DNA of 64,000 nucleotides from Flavonifractor sp. An100 (GCF_002161175.1 NZ_NFMA01000008.1:47032-111031), one strand, 5' to 3'. Shown: positions 42,813 through 51,903, counted from the stretch's first letter. The notes: generated by a model from the sequence alone, not told the origin. Program-made: numbers and translations.

Positions 42813-43961
42813 ATGCCAGAACAAAAACGAGATTATTATGAGGTGCTGGGTGTCAGCAAGGGGGCCTCGGAGGACGAACTGAAGAAGGCCTACCGAAAGC
42901 TGGCCAAGAAGTACCATCCGGATATGAACCCCGGCGACAAGGAGGCCGAGGCCAAGTTTAAGGAGGTCAACGAGGCCTACGAGATCCTCTCCGACAAGGA
43001 GAAACGGGCCAAGTACGACCAGTTCGGCCACGCTGGAGTGGACCCCAACTTCGGAGCAGGCGGCTTTGGCGGCGGCTTCGATATGGGGGATATCGACCTG
43101 GGCGATATCTTTGGCTCTTTCTTTGGCGGTGGCTTTGGCGGCTTCGGCGGCCAGCAGCAGCGGGCCAACGCCCCTCAGCGGGGAGAGAGCCTGCGGGCCA
43201 ATCTGACCATTACCTTTGAGGAGGCTGCCTTTGGCTGCGAGAAGGAGATTGAGCTCACCCGAACCGAGCCCTGTGACGACTGCCACGGCTCGGGCTGCCA
43301 GCCGGGCACCACGGCGGAAACCTGTCCCGACTGCCGGGGCTCCGGTGTGGTCCGCATCCAGCGGGGCGGCGGTGGCTTCGCCTTCTCCACCAGCGCCCCC
43401 TGTTCCCGCTGCCGGGGCACCGGAAAGATCATCCACAGCCCCTGCAAGTCCTGTGGAGGTACCGGAAATGTGCGCAAGAAAAAGCGCCTGACCATTACTA
43501 TTCCCGCCGGCATCGACGACGGCCAGGCCGTCTCCCTGCGGGGCCAAGGTAATGCGGGCAAAAACGGCGGACCGGCCGGCGATTTGATCGTTGGGGTCCG
43601 GGTCAAGCCCCATCCCCAGTTCCAGCGGGATGGTACCACGGTGCTTTATGAGCAGCCCATCTCCTTCTACCAGGCGGCCATGGGCGCGGATCTGGAGATC
43701 CCCACCATCGACGGCAAGGTGAAGTACACCCTGCCCGCCGGTACCCAGACGGGCACAACCTTCCGCCTGCGGGGCAAGGGTATCCCGGAGCTGCGGGGCC
43801 GTGGCCGGGGTGACCAGTATGTCACCGTTAAGGTCCAGGTGCCTACCGCCTTGACGGCGGAGCAGAAGGAGGCCCTTCACGCCTTTGGAGCCGCCATGGG
43901 AGAGGCTCCAGCTGAGAGCGGAGTGAAAAGTTTTTTTGACAAGCGCAAGCGCAAAAAGTGA
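42813..43961 (+). CDS. dnaJ: Chaperone DnaJ (Hsp40)
   Basis: 382 aa. J-domain 1-70 with the HPD motif ([11 protein letters not shown]), a Gly/Phe-rich region ([11 protein letters not shown]...), then four zinc-finger repeats [25 protein letters not shown] and CKSCGGTG, and the C-terminal substrate domain ([20 protein letters not shown]). It stimulates DnaK ATPase and presents substrates. Last gene of the heat-shock operon. Confidence 0.97.
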   Translation: MPEQKRDYYEVLGVSKGASEDELKKAYRKLAKKYHPDMNPGDKEAEAKFKEVNEAYEILSDKEKRAKYDQFGHAGVDPNFGAGGFGGGFDMGDIDLGDIFGSFFGGGFGGFGGQQQRANAPQRGESLRANLTITFEEAAFGCEKEIELTRTEPCDDCHGSGCQPGTTAETCPDCRGSGVVRIQRGGGGFAFSTSAPCSRCRGTGKIIHSPCKSCGGTGNVRKKKRLTITIPAGIDDGQAVSLRGQGNAGKNGGPAGDLIVGVRVKPHPQFQRDGTTVLYEQPISFYQAAMGADLEIPTIDGKVKYTLPAGTQTGTTFRLRGKGIPELRGRGRGDQYVTVKVQVPTALTAEQKEALHAFGAAMGEAPAESGVKSFFDKRKRKK

Positions 43962-43996
43962 TGCCTATGTTAAGGCGGTCTAAATTGTCCGACCAC

Positions 43997-44040
43997 AAAA
44001 GGGGGCGGGAGAAAAATTTCTCCCGCCCCCTTTCTTTTTA
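43997..44040 (+). terminator. Terminator of the heat-shock operon
   Basis: AAGGGGGCGGGAGAAA and its complement form a long perfect stem followed by TTTCTTTTT. Confidence 0.9.
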
Positions 44041-44132
44041 CACTTAAAAGTGGTATAATTTAACCAAAGAAAATGGAGGAGAATCAAAAACTATTTAGAT
44101 AAAACAACGAAATAGAAAAGGGGGAACAGGAA

Positions 44133-44276
44133 ATGTTAGCGTCCATGCTTAGTTCGGGAGTGAACATCTTGTTTGCGATTATTATCCTGACGCCGGTGCT
44201 CATCATGCTTGGGATGTGTGTGATCTATTTCCTGTTCGACGCCTTCCAGAGCTTCCGGCGCAGACATCCCATGTAA
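44133..44276 (+). CDS. Small single-pass membrane peptide
   Basis: 47 aa with a good ribosome binding site (AAGGGGGAACAGGAA). Residues 10-36 form one membrane helix (ILFAIIILTPVLIMLGMCVI), followed by a basic tail (FQSFRRRHPM). It lies alone between two terminators, which suggests its own transcript. Function unknown; a membrane-targeted small protein. Confidence 0.6.
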   Translation: MLASMLSSGVNILFAIIILTPVLIMLGMCVIYFLFDAFQSFRRRHPM

Positions 44277-44327
44277 CCCCCCACCGCCCAGCCGCCCAAG
44301 GGGCGGCAGTCTGAGAAAATGGCAGTC

Positions 44328-44360
44328 CCCCTCTCTGGTGAGGAGAGGGGGATTTTTCAT
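44328..44360 (+). terminator. Terminator after the small membrane peptide
   Basis: CCCCCTCTC...GAGAGGGGG stem followed by ATTTTTC. Confidence 0.8.
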
Positions 44361-44470
44361 AGGAGGACGAAGCAGGGTGTTCAAGATGGGATGGGTGTGC
44401 TACAATGCAGAGAGAGACCATAGGGGACGGAGGGAGATAGCACCGTCTCCCACATTGAAGGAGGGGTACC

Positions 44471-44965
44471 GTGGTACGAGAAATTTTAACGCTGGGCAAC
44501 CCCCAGCTATATGAGGTCAGCGATCCCGTCACCGAGGAGGATAAGGAGGCCTTGTCCGGGTGGATTACCGATCTCCATGACACCTTGATGGCCTATCGCA
44601 AGACCTATGGGGCGGGCCGGGCGGTAGCCGCCCCCCAGATTGGAGTAAAGAAGCGACTGTTGTACATGTATCTGGACCGGCCCTATGTCTTTGTCAACCC
44701 CCGACTCACCTTCCCGGATGGGGAGAAGTATACCTTGCTGGACGACTGCATGTCCTTCCCTGGACTGTGCGTCCGGGTGGAGCGATATAAGCGGGCGGTG
44801 ATTCACTACCAGGACCAGGAGTTCCGGGAGCAGGAGATGGCTCTGGAGGGAGATTTGTCGGAGCTTCTGCAGCATGAGTATGACCACTTGGACGGCGTTC
44901 TGGCCACCATGCGGGCGGTGGATAACAAATCCCTGTTCCTCATGCAGATGAAGCGGGACTTTTGA
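44471..44965 (+). CDS. def: Peptide deformylase-like protein
   Basis: 164 aa from GTG 44471 (GAAGGAGGGG upstream). Deformylase motifs: motif I AGRAVAAPQIGVKKRL, motif II at LLDDCMSFPGL where the usual EGCLS is DDCMS (Cys kept), and motif III LLQHEYDHLDG (HExxH). It would remove N-formyl groups from new proteins with a metal ion. The changed motif II marks a divergent deformylase branch; the metal ligands Cys and two His are kept. The M20 hydrolase gene follows 33 bases later. Confidence 0.85.
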   Translation: MVREILTLGNPQLYEVSDPVTEEDKEALSGWITDLHDTLMAYRKTYGAGRAVAAPQIGVKKRLLYMYLDRPYVFVNPRLTFPDGEKYTLLDDCMSFPGLCVRVERYKRAVIHYQDQEFREQEMALEGDLSELLQHEYDHLDGVLATMRAVDNKSLFLMQMKRDF

Positions 44966-44998
44966 TTTTAAATCCAAACGAAGCAGGAGGGGTATGGG

Positions 44999-46168
44999 AT
45001 GGAGCAGCAGACGGGATGGACGGCGGAATATGGTCGGGCACTCATTTCCTTTGTGAAGGCCGGGGTACAGACCCCCAGCTATTCCGATCAGGAGGGGGCC
45101 TACGCCGCTCTGATTCGGGACAAGATGGAGGAGCTTGGATTTGACCAGGCTTATATCGATCCAGTTGGAAACGTGGTGGGCCGGGTGGGCAGCGGACCCA
45201 AGGTTCTCCACTTCGATTCCCACATGGATACCGTCGAGGTCCACGACGGGGAGGAGTGGGTTAGCCCACCCTTCGGAGGAGAGATCGTGGACGGGATGCT
45301 CTATGGGCGGGGCTCGGTGGACATGAAGTCCAGCCTGAGCGCCTCGGTGTTCGCAGCGGCCCTGGCCAAGCGAGAGGGACTGCTGGAGGGCAAGACGGTG
45401 TATGTCACCGGCTCGGTGTGCGAGGAATACTGTGACGGGGTGTGTCTGGAGCACTTTTATCGGGACGCGGGGATTCGGCCCGACTACTGTATCATCTGTG
45501 AGCCTTCAGATAACACCATCACATTAGGCCACACCGGAAAGGTCCAGGCTCGCATTATTACCCACGGAGTGTCCGCCCACGGCTCCGCACCGGAGAAAGG
45601 GGTCAACGCCGTGTATGAGATGGCGGAGATCATCACCCGGGTGGAGGAGCTTAACCGCCGCCTGAGCCAGACTCCGGGGGGAGGGACCGTCGTTTTGTCC
45701 CAGATTTCCAGCGTCTCCGCCTCTCTCAATGCGGTGCCCAGCCAGTGCGAGATCTATCTGGACCGCCGCCTGCGGCTGGGGGAGACGGTGGAGCAGGTCT
45801 GGAAGGAACTGGACGAGCTGATCAAGGGGAAAGACGCCCACTGGGAGAAGGGCACGCTCCGCCGCACCAGTTGGACGGGGAAGGAATTGATCTACGAGCC
45901 CGCCCACGCCCCCTGGCGAATTGGGGAGGACCACCCTTTGACCCAAGCCTGTGTCCAGGCCTACGCCCAGACCTTCGGCCGGGAGCCAGAAGGGTATGAT
46001 TTCTGGGACTTCGGGACCAACGCGGTGGTGCCGGTGTCTATGGGAATCCCTACCATCGGCTTTGGGGTGGGAGAATATAAGCTCTCCCATATGCGGGATG
46101 AGTGCTGTTCCGTGGAAAAAATTCAGCAGGCCTGCCAATTTTACACAAAGCTGATGGAGCTGTTGTAA
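44999..46168 (+). CDS. M20-family metallohydrolase (YgeY-like)
   Basis: 389 aa. M20 signatures: VLHFDSHMDTVEV (metal His/Asp), YGRGSVDMKSSLSASVFA, VTGSVCEEYCDGVCL (Glu-Glu catalytic/metal) and SAHGSAPEKGVNAVYEMAEI for the dimerisation lid. The sequence around CEEYCDG and DFGTNAVVPVSMGIPTIGFG resembles YgeY-type hydrolases linked to purine/selenium metabolism, but such genes are not nearby. It likely hydrolyses an amide bond in a small peptide-like substrate. Confidence 0.82.
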   Translation: MEQQTGWTAEYGRALISFVKAGVQTPSYSDQEGAYAALIRDKMEELGFDQAYIDPVGNVVGRVGSGPKVLHFDSHMDTVEVHDGEEWVSPPFGGEIVDGMLYGRGSVDMKSSLSASVFAAALAKREGLLEGKTVYVTGSVCEEYCDGVCLEHFYRDAGIRPDYCIICEPSDNTITLGHTGKVQARIITHGVSAHGSAPEKGVNAVYEMAEIITRVEELNRRLSQTPGGGTVVLSQISSVSASLNAVPSQCEIYLDRRLRLGETVEQVWKELDELIKGKDAHWEKGTLRRTSWTGKELIYEPAHAPWRIGEDHPLTQACVQAYAQTFGREPEGYDFWDFGTNAVVPVSMGIPTIGFGVGEYKLSHMRDECCSVEKIQQACQFYTKLMELL

Positions 46169-46183
46169 AGAAGTAAAGCTGCC

Positions 46184-46244
46184 GGCAAAATGGTAAGAGG
46201 GACGCCTCCCAGGGGGAGGCGTCCCGAATTTTATTGCCGGAGCA
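46184..46244. terminator. Bidirectional terminator between the hydrolase and dpaB
   Basis: Inner arms GGGACGCCTCCC (46199-46210) and complement (46214-46225), with an outer GCCGGCAAAAT/ATTTTATTGCCGG-like extension. Confidence 0.8.
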
Positions 46245-46836
46245 GGAGGGGCTGGAGCTGCCGCCCTTCCAGGGCGGCCTGGGCGGCAGGGACCACCAGA
46301 GAGAAATCCGAAATGAGGGAGGTGGGCTTTTTCTCCGGGTCATCCTGGCCAAAGGGGACAAAATAGACCTGTTTCCGGGTCAAAAGGGTCCCTATGTTGG
46401 CGGCAGAGGCAGCCAGGCCGTCGTTGGTGGATGGAGCGATCAACAGGGGACGGTCGTTGCGTAAGTGGGCTTTGGCGGCCATGGTGACGCTGGTGTCAGT
46501 GATGCCGGCAGCCAGCTTACCCAGGGTATTTCCTGTGCAGGGACAGATAATCAGTAAATCCAGCAGCTTTTGGGGCCCGATAGGTTCGGCGGCCTGGATG
46601 GAGGAGATCACCCGGTGGTCGCAGATGCGCTCCATCTCCCGCATCAAATCGTGGGCGCTTCCAAACCGGGTGTCCGTGTCAGCGGTGCATTCCGAAACGA
46701 TGGGAATGACGTGTTCCCAGTGGGCGCGCACCTGTTCCAGGGCGGCAATGGCCTTGGCGTGGGTACAGAAGGACCCGCAGACGGCAAATCCAATGGTCAA
46801 TTCGTTCAAAAAATCCCTTCCTTTCCGGGCCATCAT
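46231..46836 (-). CDS. dpaB: Dipicolinate synthase subunit B
   Basis: 201 aa. It is a flavoprotein-like DpaB/SpoVFB: LTIGFAVCGSFCTHAKAIAA, IVSECTADTDTRF, PIGPQKLLDLLIICPCTGNT and RPLLIAPSTNDGLAASAANI. With DpaA it makes dipicolinic acid in the mother cell for loading into the spore core. It overlaps the C-terminal part of the split dpaA by four bases and has no visible promoter of its own, so its transcription should depend on what happens at the split gene. Confidence 0.93.
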   Translation of the reverse strand: MMARKGRDFLNELTIGFAVCGSFCTHAKAIAALEQVRAHWEHVIPIVSECTADTDTRFGSAHDLMREMERICDHRVISSIQAAEPIGPQKLLDLLIICPCTGNTLGKLAAGITDTSVTMAAKAHLRNDRPLLIAPSTNDGLAASAANIGTLLTRKQVYFVPFGQDDPEKKPTSLISDFSLVVPAAQAALEGRQLQPLLLRQ

Positions 46837-47324
46837 CGGCCCAGCTCACGGAGCATGTTGTAAATGGTGCTTTTGATGGCGGCCCCTGCGGTCACGGGAG
46901 CCACCTTCCCCGGCAGAGACAAAGCCCAAACCACGGTCAACCCCAGGTCGCCCGCCGCGGACAGGTCCACTCCTCCGGGTTTGGAGGCCAGGTCCAGGAT
47001 GAGGCAGTCGGGTTTCAGATCCTCCAGCTCCCCCCGGCCAAGAACCAGGGCGGGGACCGTGTTCACCACCAGGTCGTAGCCACACAGCCAACCCACCAGA
47101 TGCTCCAGCTGCTGCCCACCAAAGCCCATGGCCTGGGCCCAGGCCAGCTGTTCATATTTCCGGGCGGCTACCGTCACCCGGGCACCCAGGGCGGCAAAGC
47201 GCTGGGCAGTTATGCGACCCACTCGCCCAAAGCCAATGATCAGAACGCGGGCGCCGTGGATGGTGATGGGCAGGTGCTCCATGGCCAGCTGGATGGCCCC
47301 CTCTGCGGTGGGGAGCGCATTGGC
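46833..47324 (-). CDS. dpaA: DpaA, C-terminal part (interrupted gene, 3' piece)
   Basis: About 160 codons of DpaA/SpoVFA, from the junction core NALPTAEGAIQLAM onwards: the Rossmann half TIHGARVLIIGFGRVGRITA then QRFAALGARVTVAARK, LVVNTVPALVLGRGELEDL, DCLILDLASKPGGVDLS. The N-terminal DpaA domain is missing here. The frame stays open into the adjacent element to a TTG at 47462, but that leader is unlike any DpaA. The missing part lies at 51940-52350. Joining the two at the shared core gives one 291-aa protein, close to the 297 aa of B. subtilis DpaA. Confidence 0.93.
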   Translation of the reverse strand, partial: ANALPTAEGAIQLAMEHLPITIHGARVLIIGFGRVGRITAQRFAALGARVTVAARKYEQLAWAQAMGFGGQQLEHLVGWLCGYDLVVNTVPALVLGRGELEDLKPDCLILDLASKPGGVDLSAAGDLGLTVVWALSLPGKVAPVTAGAAIKSTIYNMLRELGR

Positions 47325-47335
47325 GGAGGGACACA
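47304..47335. other. Left recombination junction of the dpaA element
   Basis: Core TGCGGTGGG-GAGC-GCATTGGC at 47304-47324 agrees with 51946-51966 in 18 of 21 positions; the mismatches fall in the four central bases. The arm GGGACACA (47328-47335) lies inside the element and is the inverted copy of 51930-51937. Confidence 0.8.
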
Positions 47336-47342
47336 CAGGGCC

Positions 47343-47370
47343 TTTGATTTCTGTCAAATCTGTGATACAA
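47343..47370 (+). promoter_or_regulatory. Promoter of the SEDS-PBP pair
   Basis: TTGATT, about 16 bases, TACAAT (near 47365-47370), inside the element just past the left junction. Confidence 0.55.
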
Positions 47371-47441
47371 TATCCGCAATCCGTTTCTCTGTGAAGTGGA
47401 AAAGCTGTTTGCTCTCTAGGTCCCCGAAAGGAGGGGTTCTT

Positions 47442-49196
47442 TTGCTTGAAACCATTACTCAATTTCGTCTACACCTGGCCCAGCTGCTGGGTGCCCATCC
47501 ACAGATCGAGGGATGGTTCTTTACTTTGGTGCGCTTTGTCTTCCCGTTGCTGGCCCTACTCATTTTGATTCGGGCCATTCGCGGACTGCTCCGCGTCCCC
47601 CGGGCGGGAGAGCGCTGGGGCCAGCTGGCCCTGCCTGGTGGGGGCAGTATTCCCATCACCCGCTGGGAAAACATTTTGGGTCGGGCTCCCCTGGCGGATA
47701 TCCGACTGGACCTGCCCACGGTGTCCCGGCAGCACGCTGCCCTGATTCGGGAGGGAAAGGGACAGTGGCGGGTGGAGGACTTAGGGTCCAAGGGGGGCAC
47801 GAAGGTCAACGGCAAGCCGGTTTCCGGCAGTGCTCCGTTGCAGGTGGGGGACACCCTCTGGGTAGGCGGGGTGGAGCTGCTATTTCTGCCCCTGTCCCAG
47901 GAGGAAGAGGAGCACCTGGCTGCCCGGCGGCGCATGGAGCAGCCGCTGCCCATGTGGCCTTCGTTGATCTGGCTGACCCTGTTTCAGCTCTTGGCCGCGG
48001 TCCAGTTCTTTCTGAAAAGTGAGGAGGAGGGTTGGGCTCCCCTGGTGCTGCCCGCGTTGTCCGTGGTCATGTGGATCTACTTCCTTGTTATGCGTGGGGC
48101 CGGGGCCCGGGGCTTTGAGATGGAGACCATCGCCTTTTTTCTCTCCACCCTGTCCCTGGCGGTGACCATCTCCTCCGCTCCCGGTGCGGCGGTGAAACAG
48201 CTCATTGCGGTGGTGCTGGGACTGTTGTTTATGCTGGCACTGGGAATTTTCATGCGGGACCCCAGCCGCATCCAAAAAATGCGCTGGCTCATGGCAGCTA
48301 TGGCTGTGGGGTTGCTGTCGGTAACCTTGGTGATAGGGAAAACCAAGTTTGGCGCGTCCAACTGGATTATTCTGGGGCCGCTCTCCTTTCAGCCCTCTGA
48401 GGTGGCGAAGATTTTCTATATCTTTGCCGGGGCGGCCTCTTTGGAGCGGCTGTTCCATAAGCGAAATTTGGGGCTATTCATGGTGCTTACCGGTGTATGC
48501 CTGCTGTGCCTGGCCCTGATGAGCGATTTTGGGACCGCCTGTATTTTCTTTGCCACCTTCCTAGTGATCGCCTATCTGCGTTCCGGGGATTTTGCCACGC
48601 TTTCTCTGATTACTGGAGGAGCGGCATTTGCCGGACTGTTGGTGCTACAGTTCAAACCCTACATTTTTCAGCGCTTTGCCTCCTGGGGCCACGCCTGGGA
48701 GGCGGCCTCCACTACCGGGTATCAACAGACCCGGGCCATGTCTGCCGCCGCCTCCGGCGGCCTGGTGGGGATGGGCGGAGGCAACGGATGGCTGCACCGG
48801 ATTGGAGCGGCGGATACCGATTTGGTGTTTGGAATGTTGTGCGAGGAGTGGGGACTGATCATTGCCGTATTGGCGGTGTTGTCCATTGTGACGCTGGCGG
48901 TATTTGCCGCCCGGGTCTGCGGGGTGGGCCGGTCTGCCTTCCCCACCATCGCCGCCTGTGCGGCCGGGTCGCTGCTGGTAGTTCAGACCTGTTTGAATGT
49001 GTTTGGAGCCATGGACCTTTTGCCCTTGACGGGAGTGACCTTCCCCTTCGTGTCCAACGGAGGGTCGGCCATGATCGCCTCCTGGGGACTGTTGGCCTTT
49101 CTGAAGGGGGCGGACACTCGGGAGCGGTCCAGCTTTGTGGTGGGCAAAGACCGGGCGGAAAAGCCCAAGGGAGGGGGAGCGGATGAAAAAGCTTGA
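47442..49196 (+). CDS. FHA-domain FtsW/RodA/SpoVE (SEDS) glycosyltransferase
   Basis: 584 aa from TTG 47442, chosen because AAAGGAGG lies just before it; the longer frame runs antisense into dpaA. One N-terminal membrane helix, then an FHA domain (ENILGRAPLADIRLDLPTVS, RQHAALIREGKGQWRVEDLG, SKGGTKVNGKPV), then about ten membrane helices of the SEDS family (FQPSEVAKIFYIFAGAASLE, LPLTGVTFPFVSNGGSAMIA). SEDS proteins polymerise glycan strands with a class B PBP, here encoded next with a 14-base overlap. The FHA domain suggests control by Ser/Thr phosphorylation. Confidence 0.9.
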   Translation: MLETITQFRLHLAQLLGAHPQIEGWFFTLVRFVFPLLALLILIRAIRGLLRVPRAGERWGQLALPGGGSIPITRWENILGRAPLADIRLDLPTVSRQHAALIREGKGQWRVEDLGSKGGTKVNGKPVSGSAPLQVGDTLWVGGVELLFLPLSQEEEEHLAARRRMEQPLPMWPSLIWLTLFQLLAAVQFFLKSEEEGWAPLVLPALSVVMWIYFLVMRGAGARGFEMETIAFFLSTLSLAVTISSAPGAAVKQLIAVVLGLLFMLALGIFMRDPSRIQKMRWLMAAMAVGLLSVTLVIGKTKFGASNWIILGPLSFQPSEVAKIFYIFAGAASLERLFHKRNLGLFMVLTGVCLLCLALMSDFGTACIFFATFLVIAYLRSGDFATLSLITGGAAFAGLLVLQFKPYIFQRFASWGHAWEAASTTGYQQTRAMSAAASGGLVGMGGGNGWLHRIGAADTDLVFGMLCEEWGLIIAVLAVLSIVTLAVFAARVCGVGRSAFPTIAACAAGSLLVVQTCLNVFGAMDLLPLTGVTFPFVSNGGSAMIASWGLLAFLKGADTRERSSFVVGKDRAEKPKGGGADEKA

Positions 49197-50547
49197 ACGG
49201 CGGGCGGTTTTGTGTCTAGTGCTGGCGGGCTGTCTGGTGTTTGGACTGCTGGTGTTTTTGGTCCGCTTTGGACTCAGCGGCACCCGGTGGGCCTCCTCCG
49301 CCTTTAACCGCCACCTCTATAACAGCCAGGGCATGCTGATAAGCGGCACGGTGCTGGACCGGTATGGCACTCCCCTTTGCTGGGTCAACGAGGACGGAGA
49401 GCGTGTGTATATAGATGGGAAGACGATGCGCAAGGCGATCCTGCATGTGGTGGGAGACCCCTATGGAAACATTGGAACTGGGGCGCTCACCGCCTTTGCC
49501 AAGGAACTGACGGGCTACACTCTCTTGGGAGGGGCCTATGGGGCGGAGCGGGGAAACCAGCTGTATCTGACCATCGATGCCCAGCTCAACGAGGTGGCCT
49601 ATCAGGCGCTGAACGGGAAAAAAGGCGCGGTGGCGGTCTATAATTATCAGACGGGCGAGGTGCTCTGCATGGTCTCCTCCCCCTCCTATGATCCGCGAAA
49701 CATCCCAGATGACTTGGAGACCAATCCGGACTATGAGGGAGTGTATCTCAACCGCTGCCTCTCCTCCACCTTCACTCCCGGTTCGGTGTTTAAGCTGGTT
49801 ACCCTGTCGGCCGCTTTGGAGCAGATCCCCGATCTGATGGAGCGGACCTGGAAATGTGAGGGGAGCGCCCAGATTGGAGATGGGACGGTGACCTGTACCT
49901 CGGCCCATGGGGAGCAGACCATTGAACAGGCGCTGGCCAACTCCTGCAATGTGGTCTTTGGGCAGCTGGCCGTGGAGCTGGGGGGTGCAACCCTGGAGGA
50001 ATATACCCAGAAGGCGGGGTTGACCAAGTCCTATTCTGTCAGTGGGATTCCAACTGCAAAAGGGACCTTTACCTTCCAGGGGAGTCTGACGGAAAATGAC
50101 CTGGCCTGGTCCGGCGTGGGCCAGTACCACGACAGTGTCAATCCCTGTGCCCTCATGGTGTATATGGGGGCCATTGCCAATGGGGGGAAGGCAGCCGTCC
50201 CCACCCTTGTCCAAAAGGTGGATACCCCGGGATGGCCGGACCTGCCCCAATTTACCAAAAAAACGGGACGACTCATTGCCCAAGACACGGCCAAGGAAAT
50301 CACCGATATGATGGCCAACAACGTGACACAGACCTATGGAACCAAGCGCTTTCCCGGGATGGACCTGTGTGCCAAGTCCGGAACAGCGGAGGTGGGGAGC
50401 GATCAAAAGCCCCATGCCTGGTTTGCCGGCTTCCTGCGCAATGAGGACGCACCCTATGCCTTTGTAGTGCTGGTGGAGAACGGGGGTAGCGGCTCCGATG
50501 TGGCTGGTACGGTGGCCTCCAAGGTGCTGAAGGCGGCGTTGGACTGA
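49183..50547 (+). CDS. Class B penicillin-binding protein (transpeptidase)
   Basis: 454 aa from ATG 49183 (GGGAGGGGGAGC upstream), overlapping the SEDS gene. One N-terminal membrane helix (LCLVLAGCLVFGLLVFLVRF), an N-terminal domain, then transpeptidase motifs SVFK (in FTPGSVFKLVTLS), SCN (LANSCNVVF) and KSGT (LCAKSGTAEVG). It cross-links peptidoglycan as partner of the SEDS polymerase. The pair resembles actinobacterial RodA-PbpA with FHA. It sits inside the dpaA element, and its 3' end overlaps the convergent recombinase by 94 bases. Confidence 0.93.
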   Translation: MKKLERRAVLCLVLAGCLVFGLLVFLVRFGLSGTRWASSAFNRHLYNSQGMLISGTVLDRYGTPLCWVNEDGERVYIDGKTMRKAILHVVGDPYGNIGTGALTAFAKELTGYTLLGGAYGAERGNQLYLTIDAQLNEVAYQALNGKKGAVAVYNYQTGEVLCMVSSPSYDPRNIPDDLETNPDYEGVYLNRCLSSTFTPGSVFKLVTLSAALEQIPDLMERTWKCEGSAQIGDGTVTCTSAHGEQTIEQALANSCNVVFGQLAVELGGATLEEYTQKAGLTKSYSVSGIPTAKGTFTFQGSLTENDLAWSGVGQYHDSVNPCALMVYMGAIANGGKAAVPTLVQKVDTPGWPDLPQFTKKTGRLIAQDTAKEITDMMANNVTQTYGTKRFPGMDLCAKSGTAEVGSDQKPHAWFAGFLRNEDAPYAFVVLVENGGSGSDVAGTVASKVLKAALD

Positions 50548-51857
50548 TTAGAAACATCAAGGGGGATACGGAAGGAGAGGGGAACCTCCTCTAATTCTAT
50601 CAGAAGAGAATCCGGGGAGACGGTGAGGGAGCGGAAAACCGCGTCCAGCACCGCCTCCCCATTTTGCAGCCGTTCTTCCATCTTTTGGGCAGCCATAGAG
50701 CCGGGGAGAAGGGCCACCTCCGGGGAGAGCAGTACCTGGCGGCGGATGGTGGTCCAATTCAGGGGAAGGAGGAGCAGAAGCTGACCCAGGTAGGCAAACA
50801 GGGTTTGGCCGGGGAGGGCAGGGGCGGTGCAGCCGCTGCCACTAAGCCGTCCCCGGCACACAAATCGCCGGTACTCCTTTCCGTTGGGGCGGCGGGTGCA
50901 TTTGCAGGTGAAGGATGCCCCGCACAGGGCGCAGCGGATCTTTCCGGAGTACCAGTGCCGGGGGACGCAGCCCTGTCCCTTCCGGTGCAGAGCGTTCCTC
51001 CGCTTCAGCTCCTGCTGCACGGCGGAAAAGTCCTCATGGCTGACAATAGGAGAATGATGGTTTGAAAAGAAAAACTGCTCCTCTGTGCCGTCATTTGGGA
51101 TTTTGCGGTGGGTCAAGTGATCTGTGGTGCGGTACTTCTTTTGGAGCAGATCGCCTGCATACTTCTCGTTGCGCAGGATGCGCAGCACCATGGTGGAGGA
51201 CCAGGGACCATCCGGGCGTAAGGGGGGTGGTACCTTGGCCTGAGTCAGCTCCCGGGCGATGGTGTAGGCCCCCTTGTCCTCCTGCAAGTATTTGTGGTAT
51301 ATGGCCCGGACCACCTGGGCCTGCTGGGGGTGGACGGTGAGCACGCCCTTAGAGAGGCGGTAGCCGTAGATAGAGCTGTTGCCGAAGACCACCCCACGCT
51401 TCATGGCCTGGGTCTGGCCCCATCGGGTGCGCTCTGAGATTTTACGGCTCTCCTCCTGGGCCACGCTGGCCATAATGGTCAGGCGAAATTCCCCGTCGTT
51501 GTCCCGGGTGTCAATGTGATCGCTGAGGAATACCACCCCCACGCCGGCCTCCTTCAAGCGGCGGGTGATCTGGAGGGTATCCACCGTGTTGCGGGCGAAA
51601 CGGGACACCTCCTTGGTCAAAATCAAGTCGATCTCACCCGCTAGGGCCTGCTGAATCATCCGGGAAAATTGGGGCCGGCGTTTGATGGAGGTGCCGGACA
51701 GCCCTTCATCGGCAAAGATGCCCACGGCAACCCACTCCTGGTGAGATTCCAGATAGGTTTGAAAAAAGTTCTGCTGGGCGGACAAGGAGTTGCGCTGATC
51801 CTCCTTGTCGGTGGAGACGCGGCAGTAGGCGGCTACCCGCAGGCTGGATTTCTCCAT
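50454..51857 (-). CDS. Large serine recombinase of the dpaA element
   Basis: 467 aa from ATG 51857. Resolvase domain (1-150): AAYCRVSTDKEDQ with the nucleophile Ser, ADEGLSGTSIKRRPQF and EVSRFARNT. The Recombinase domain (about 165-270) has FGNSSIYGYRLSKGVLTVHP. A zinc ribbon CALC ... FVCRGRLSGSGC and a C-terminal region follow. It is placed beside the right junction, reads away from it, and probably excises the element. Its last 31 codons are antisense to the PBP 3' end, so its C-terminus may be younger than the rest. Confidence 0.93.
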   Translation of the reverse strand: MEKSSLRVAAYCRVSTDKEDQRNSLSAQQNFFQTYLESHQEWVAVGIFADEGLSGTSIKRRPQFSRMIQQALAGEIDLILTKEVSRFARNTVDTLQITRRLKEAGVGVVFLSDHIDTRDNDGEFRLTIMASVAQEESRKISERTRWGQTQAMKRGVVFGNSSIYGYRLSKGVLTVHPQQAQVVRAIYHKYLQEDKGAYTIARELTQAKVPPPLRPDGPWSSTMVLRILRNEKYAGDLLQKKYRTTDHLTHRKIPNDGTEEQFFFSNHHSPIVSHEDFSAVQQELKRRNALHRKGQGCVPRHWYSGKIRCALCGASFTCKCTRRPNGKEYRRFVCRGRLSGSGCTAPALPGQTLFAYLGQLLLLLPLNWTTIRRQVLLSPEVALLPGSMAAQKMEERLQNGEAVLDAVFRSLTVSPDSLLIELEEVPLSFRIPLDVSNQSNAAFSTLEATVPATSEPLPPFSTSTTKA

Positions 51858-51895
51858 GGAATCATCTCCCTTCCGGGGACAGAGTCCCCAACGCC

Positions 51896-51903
51896 ACTAT
51901 ATG
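51896..51903 (-). promoter_or_regulatory. Sporulation-sigma-like -10 before the recombinase
   Basis: CATATAGT on the minus strand, 7 of the 8 positions compatible with the sigma-E -10 (CATACANT), 38 bases before the recombinase ATG. No clear -35 was found at the expected distance, so this is weak. Confidence 0.35.

Noticed and set aside
46833..47462. A free-standing 209-aa dehydrogenase starting at TTG 47462
   Set aside because: The first 47 or so residues come from element DNA and do not resemble any DpaA; the real protein starts at 52350 after excision.
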